This document shows, one piece after another, positions 61,256 to 64,000 of a stretch of DNA of 64,000 nucleotides. How positions within the stretch are numbered: the stretch's first letter is position 1; each line of letters opens with the position of its first letter. Location: assembly GCF_900113375.1 (NCBI RefSeq), contig NZ_FOPC01000016.1, positions 1 to 64,000 of the forward strand, read 5' to 3'. The DNA is from Algoriphagus hitonicola. Lineage in GTDB: Bacteria; Bacteroidota; Bacteroidia; Cytophagales; Cyclobacteriaceae. Below the pieces are notes generated by a model. The model saw only the letters and a program-made list of their open reading frames with translations. It was not told where the DNA came from and did not search any database. The translations under genes and the position numbers were made by a program.

Positions 61256-62575
61256 TTATTTTGATCCGATCCCGTAATGAACAAAACCAAGGGAGTCCAA
61301 ATATTTTTTGTCATAGATATTACGACCATCAAAAACCACCTTGTTTTTTAGAAGTTTCCCTACTGCATCCCAGCTTGGAATTCTGAACTCCGACCACTCG
61401 GTCACCAAAAGCAAGGCATCAGCATCCACACAAGCATCGTATGCGTCCGTGCAGTAGGTGACCTTGTCAAAGATGTAATGCTCCCGCGCTTCTTCCATGG
61501 CTTTGGGATCATAAGCTCTTACCTCTGCACCGGCAGCTCTTAATTCATCTATAATCACCGCGGCCGGTGACTCCCTCATATCATCTGTATTCGGTTTGAA
61601 ACTCAAGCCCCACATGGCAAAGGTTTTTCCAGAAAGGTCATCTCCAAAGTGAGCTTTTACCTTAGCTGCCAAAATATGCTTTTGATCATCATTTACATCC
61701 TCTACTGATTGAAGAACACGAAGATTGTAATTGTATTCTCTTGCGGTCCGAATGATGGCTTTCACATCCTTTGGAAAACATGAACCTCCATAACCCACGC
61801 CGGGATAAATGAATTTATTTCCTATTCGGGGATCTGATCCGATTCCTTTTCTGACCATATTCGCATTGGCACCGACCCGCTCACACAAGTTGGCGATATC
61901 ATTCATAAAAGAAATCTTGGTGGCAAGCATTGCATTCGCAGCGTATTTAGTCATCTCGGCAGATGGAATATCCATATAGATAATTCGCTCTCCACTTAGT
62001 TGGAAAGGTTTGTATAGACGTTGCATGATTTTCTCGGCACGCTCATCATCTACTCCAATGACAATGCGATCGGGTCTTAGAAAATCCTCCACTGCAGCTC
62101 CTTCCTTCAAAAATTCCGGATTGGAAGCTACTGCAAAAGGCAAATCTGAATTTCTTTTAGCCAAAGCTGTTTTAATGGCAGTTCTCACTTTTTCCCCGGT
62201 AGTGACCGGTACAGTGCTCTTAGTGGCCACTACGATATAATCAGTCATTTTTTGACCAATTTCATCAGCCACGGATAAAACATATTTTAAATCCGCTGAT
62301 CCGTCCTCACCGGGAGGTGTCCCTACCGCAATAAAAGCAACCTCCGCACCTTGGATCGCCTCACCCAGATCGGTACTGAAATGTAACCTTCCACTTTTAT
62401 AATTCCGAACCACGATCTCTTCCAAACCGGGTTCGTAAATAGGCATTATGCCATTTTTAAGTTTTTCAATCTTTTTTGCATCAATATCCACGCAGGTAAC
62501 TTCGATCCCTACATCTGCAAAACAAGCTCCTGAAACCAGGCCAACGTAGCCTGTTCCTACAACAGCAATTTTCAT
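61256..62575 (-). CDS. ugd: UDP-glucose 6-dehydrogenase
   Basis: The 439-residue enzyme has NAD-binding GTGYVGLVSGACFADVG (7-23), VGTPPGEDG (84-92), NPEFLKEG (152-159), the substrate-contacting AEMTKYAANAMLATKI (206-221) and catalytic Cys266 in GYGGSCFPKD. Length and motifs are those of Ugd rather than of the HexNAc dehydrogenases, so it oxidises UDP-glucose to UDP-glucuronate with two NAD+. It is 26 bp after the SLBB export gene. It is the only clear UDP-GlcA source in the window; glucuronic acid in the cluster B glycan is therefore likely. Confidence 0.95.
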   Translation of the reverse strand: MKIAVVGTGYVGLVSGACFADVGIEVTCVDIDAKKIEKLKNGIMPIYEPGLEEIVVRNYKSGRLHFSTDLGEAIQGAEVAFIAVGTPPGEDGSADLKYVLSVADEIGQKMTDYIVVATKSTVPVTTGEKVRTAIKTALAKRNSDLPFAVASNPEFLKEGAAVEDFLRPDRIVIGVDDERAEKIMQRLYKPFQLSGERIIYMDIPSAEMTKYAANAMLATKISFMNDIANLCERVGANANMVRKGIGSDPRIGNKFIYPGVGYGGSCFPKDVKAIIRTAREYNYNLRVLQSVEDVNDDQKHILAAKVKAHFGDDLSGKTFAMWGLSFKPNTDDMRESPAAVIIDELRAAGAEVRAYDPKAMEEAREHYIFDKVTYCTDAYDACVDADALLLVTEWSEFRIPSWDAVGKLLKNKVVFDGRNIYDKKYLDSLGFVHYGIGSK

Positions 62576-62601
62576 AAAATTTTAAGTATGTTTTAGTTTA
62601 T

Positions 62602-64000
62602 TTATTGGACAAGCCTCTCAATCAATATCCCCAGTGTAGCTAAACTGGAAGCAATTCCAATCCAACCTGCGGCACTCATTCGCTCTCGTTCAGGCTTCTG
62701 AGGAACAACAATTTCTGCTCCTGGTTCAATGATCGGATAATTCTTAATTCCCAAAAAGCTCCGAGTCTGGGCTGCATCTCCATTGGCATAAATCACATAC
62801 GCTTTTGATTTTCTTGCCTTTTCGGTGAATCCACCCGATTTTGAAATGTAATAATTCAAACTTTTCCCTTTTTCAAATCGGGCCGTTGTTGGTAAAAGAA
62901 CCTCTCCTACCATTCGAACTGTCTGAAGTTGTTTTGGAACCTGAAGGATATCCCCTTCCATCAAAATCAAATCTTCTTCAGATCCAGGATTATTCATAAT
63001 CGACTCCAAATTGATCCCAACCAAATCTTCTTCTTTCATCCGGGATTTATTCAATTCAGGGTCAAGACTTTCAGATTCTGGAAATACCATTACTTGATCC
63101 ATTTCCTCCTCCTCTTCAAGCTCTTTTTTTACTTTTTCCTCTTCTATTTCAGCCAGTTTTTTATCAATCCGGTCAAAAAGCATTTTTTCTGCCTCATTGA
63201 GATCTCTATTGGTTTCAGGATTCAATCGCTCCCACATTTGACGAAGATTTTCCTCTCTGATCTCATCTTCGGTTTGCCCTTCAAAATAAACGGTTCTCCG
63301 AATCAAATTGGCTCCTTTGGGATAGGCAAATACAGATAAACCTCCTGCCCGCTCCACTATATCTGAAATCCGTTCATTGGCATTTTTGATCACAAATTCG
63401 CCTGGGTACATCACTTCTCCCCTGACTGAAACGATCTGTTCACGCTCAAAACCAGGACTTCTCCGAATAAATACATGATCAAAAGGACTCAAGGGTAGAT
63501 TTTTTTCTTCTTCAGAAAGCTCTAAGTTTGGATTAACTGTCAAAGTGGAAATTTCCGCGATTTGTCCGCTTTGAGAATCTCGTACTCTCCGAGCGATTTC
63601 TATAGAGCTATTTGCGGCAGATTCTAAAAATCCTCCTGCCCTCAACACTAAATCTCCCACCGTCATTTCTGAGGCAAATGGATAAGTACCCGGAAAATTA
63701 ATTTCCCCAGTGATTTTCACATAAAACTCCTCCTGAATATCATATCGGCTTGGTATAAAAAGTAAATCCTCATTTTTTAATGTCACATCCTCTGACTCAC
63801 CTTCCATAATCCCCTGAAGATCCAAAGGGATAGCGCCCAAAGTCAAATCCTCATTGGTTCTATATAAGGTAGCCCGCTGCATAAATGCTTCGGGTCTTAA
63901 CCCCTCTGCTTTTTCTATCAAGGCTTTAACTGTTAATCCTTCCACCAAAGAAAATTCCCCCTCCCGGTTTACCGACCCAACGACTTGAACTCGGTTCGTA
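62602..64000 (-). CDS. SLBB-domain polysaccharide export protein, 5' end outside the window
   Basis: The frame is open to the right edge; at least 465 residues are visible. There are at least three SLBB modules (VQVVGSVNREGEFSLVEGLT at the edge, FYVKITGEINFPGTYPF, IVSVRGEVMYPGEFVI) and a fourth near the C-terminus (VRMVGEVLLPTTARFEKG), plus a highly acidic Glu/Lys segment between the third and fourth (coiled-coil-like, EEEKVKKELEEEEEM). A C-terminal hydrophobic segment (AAGWIGIASSLATLGILIE) ends it. This is the long multi-SLBB type of outer-membrane export protein found in Bacteroidetes, and the likely export channel partner of the cluster B Wzz. Any TTG/GTG start near 63948 is internal. Confidence 0.88.
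   Translation of the reverse strand, partial: TNRVQVVGSVNREGEFSLVEGLTVKALIEKAEGLRPEAFMQRATLYRTNEDLTLGAIPLDLQGIMEGESEDVTLKNEDLLFIPSRYDIQEEFYVKITGEINFPGTYPFASEMTVGDLVLRAGGFLESAANSSIEIARRVRDSQSGQIAEISTLTVNPNLELSEEEKNLPLSPFDHVFIRRSPGFEREQIVSVRGEVMYPGEFVIKNANERISDIVERAGGLSVFAYPKGANLIRRTVYFEGQTEDEIREENLRQMWERLNPETNRDLNEAEKMLFDRIDKKLAEIEEEKVKKELEEEEEMDQVMVFPESESLDPELNKSRMKEEDLVGINLESIMNNPGSEEDLILMEGDILQVPKQLQTVRMVGEVLLPTTARFEKGKSLNYYISKSGGFTEKARKSKAYVIYANGDAAQTRSFLGIKNYPIIEPGAEIVVPQKPERERMSAAGWIGIASSLATLGILIERLVQ

Noticed and set aside
62929-63339. Plus-strand open frame of 136 codons, rich in Phe
   Set aside because: It is antisense to the Glu/Lys-rich segment of the SLBB export protein, which automatically gives Phe/Leu-rich complementary codons.
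1-64000. tRNA, rRNA, phage or plasmid genes
   Set aside because: None was recognised on either strand; apart from the IS remnant all supported genes belong to glycan or surface-protein functions.

Overview
The window comes from a member of the Bacteroidetes, most likely a Cytophagales bacterium such as Algoriphagus/Cyclobacterium. The grounds are a giant secreted protein ending in a gliding-motility (type IX secretion, type B) C-terminal domain, SprB-like repeats, a TAnnTTTG-type promoter, weak Shine-Dalgarno signals and AT-rich coding DNA. Almost everything in it builds or decorates surface glycans. The genus is an inference; no rRNA or housekeeping gene is present to fix it.

Layout. (1) 1-1160: the tail of an IS3-family transposase, then about 1 kb without genes that holds an imperfect ~215-bp tandem repeat and two strong hairpins. 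(2) 1182-2156 (-): a WecA/MraY-type phosphoglycosyltransferase, the only initiating enzyme visible. (3) 2261-5825 (-): a four-gene set of carbamoyltransferase, SGNH hydrolase, a 49-residue DUF5989 protein and SxtJ. (4) 6174-21925 (+): a 2683-residue lectin/SprB-repeat adhesin followed 25 bp later by a tightly overlapping operon for a CMP-activated nonulosonic (sialic/legionaminic-like) acid and two glycosyltransferases. (5) 22032-23630 (-): a BKACE (DUF849) enzyme and a NeuD-like acyltransferase. (6) 23788-47738 (-), glycan cluster A: nucleotide-sugar dehydrogenase, Wza-type lipoprotein, Wzc-type kinase, ABC flippase, many glycosyltransferases, Wzy, CapK/PaaK-like enzyme, asparagine-synthase-like amidotransferase, WbuB-like transferase, SDR and methyltransferase. 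(7) 47937-64000 (-), glycan cluster B: SLBB export protein (cut by the window edge), Ugd, NeuD/PglD-like acetyltransferase, Wzx, nitroreductase, polysaccharide pyruvyltransferase, kinase-less Wzz, Wzy, glycosyltransferases, SDR and Wzi.

How the parts work together. Cluster B reads as a self-contained Wzx/Wzy system with UDP-glucuronate supply, pyruvylation and Wzi surface attachment. Cluster A is a second Wzy system with its own export pair, but it has a PglK/MsbA-like ABC flippase in place of Wzx. Neither cluster has a polyprenyl hexose-1-phosphate transferase of the WbaP/PglC type, so the WecA-like protein at the far left (or an enzyme outside the window) must start synthesis. The plus-strand block looks like an insertion of protein- or glycan-decoration genes between WbuB-SDR and WecA, which often lie close together.

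Points that most deserve a second look: the nonulosonate operon lacks the expected C4 aminotransferase and carries a G8 tract in its CMP-transferase gene; it lies directly behind the giant adhesin; a BKACE enzyme is paired with an acyltransferase; cluster A has an ABC flippase with Wzy; a nitroreductase is paired with a pyruvyltransferase; and a strong hairpin sits between ugd and the rest of cluster B.
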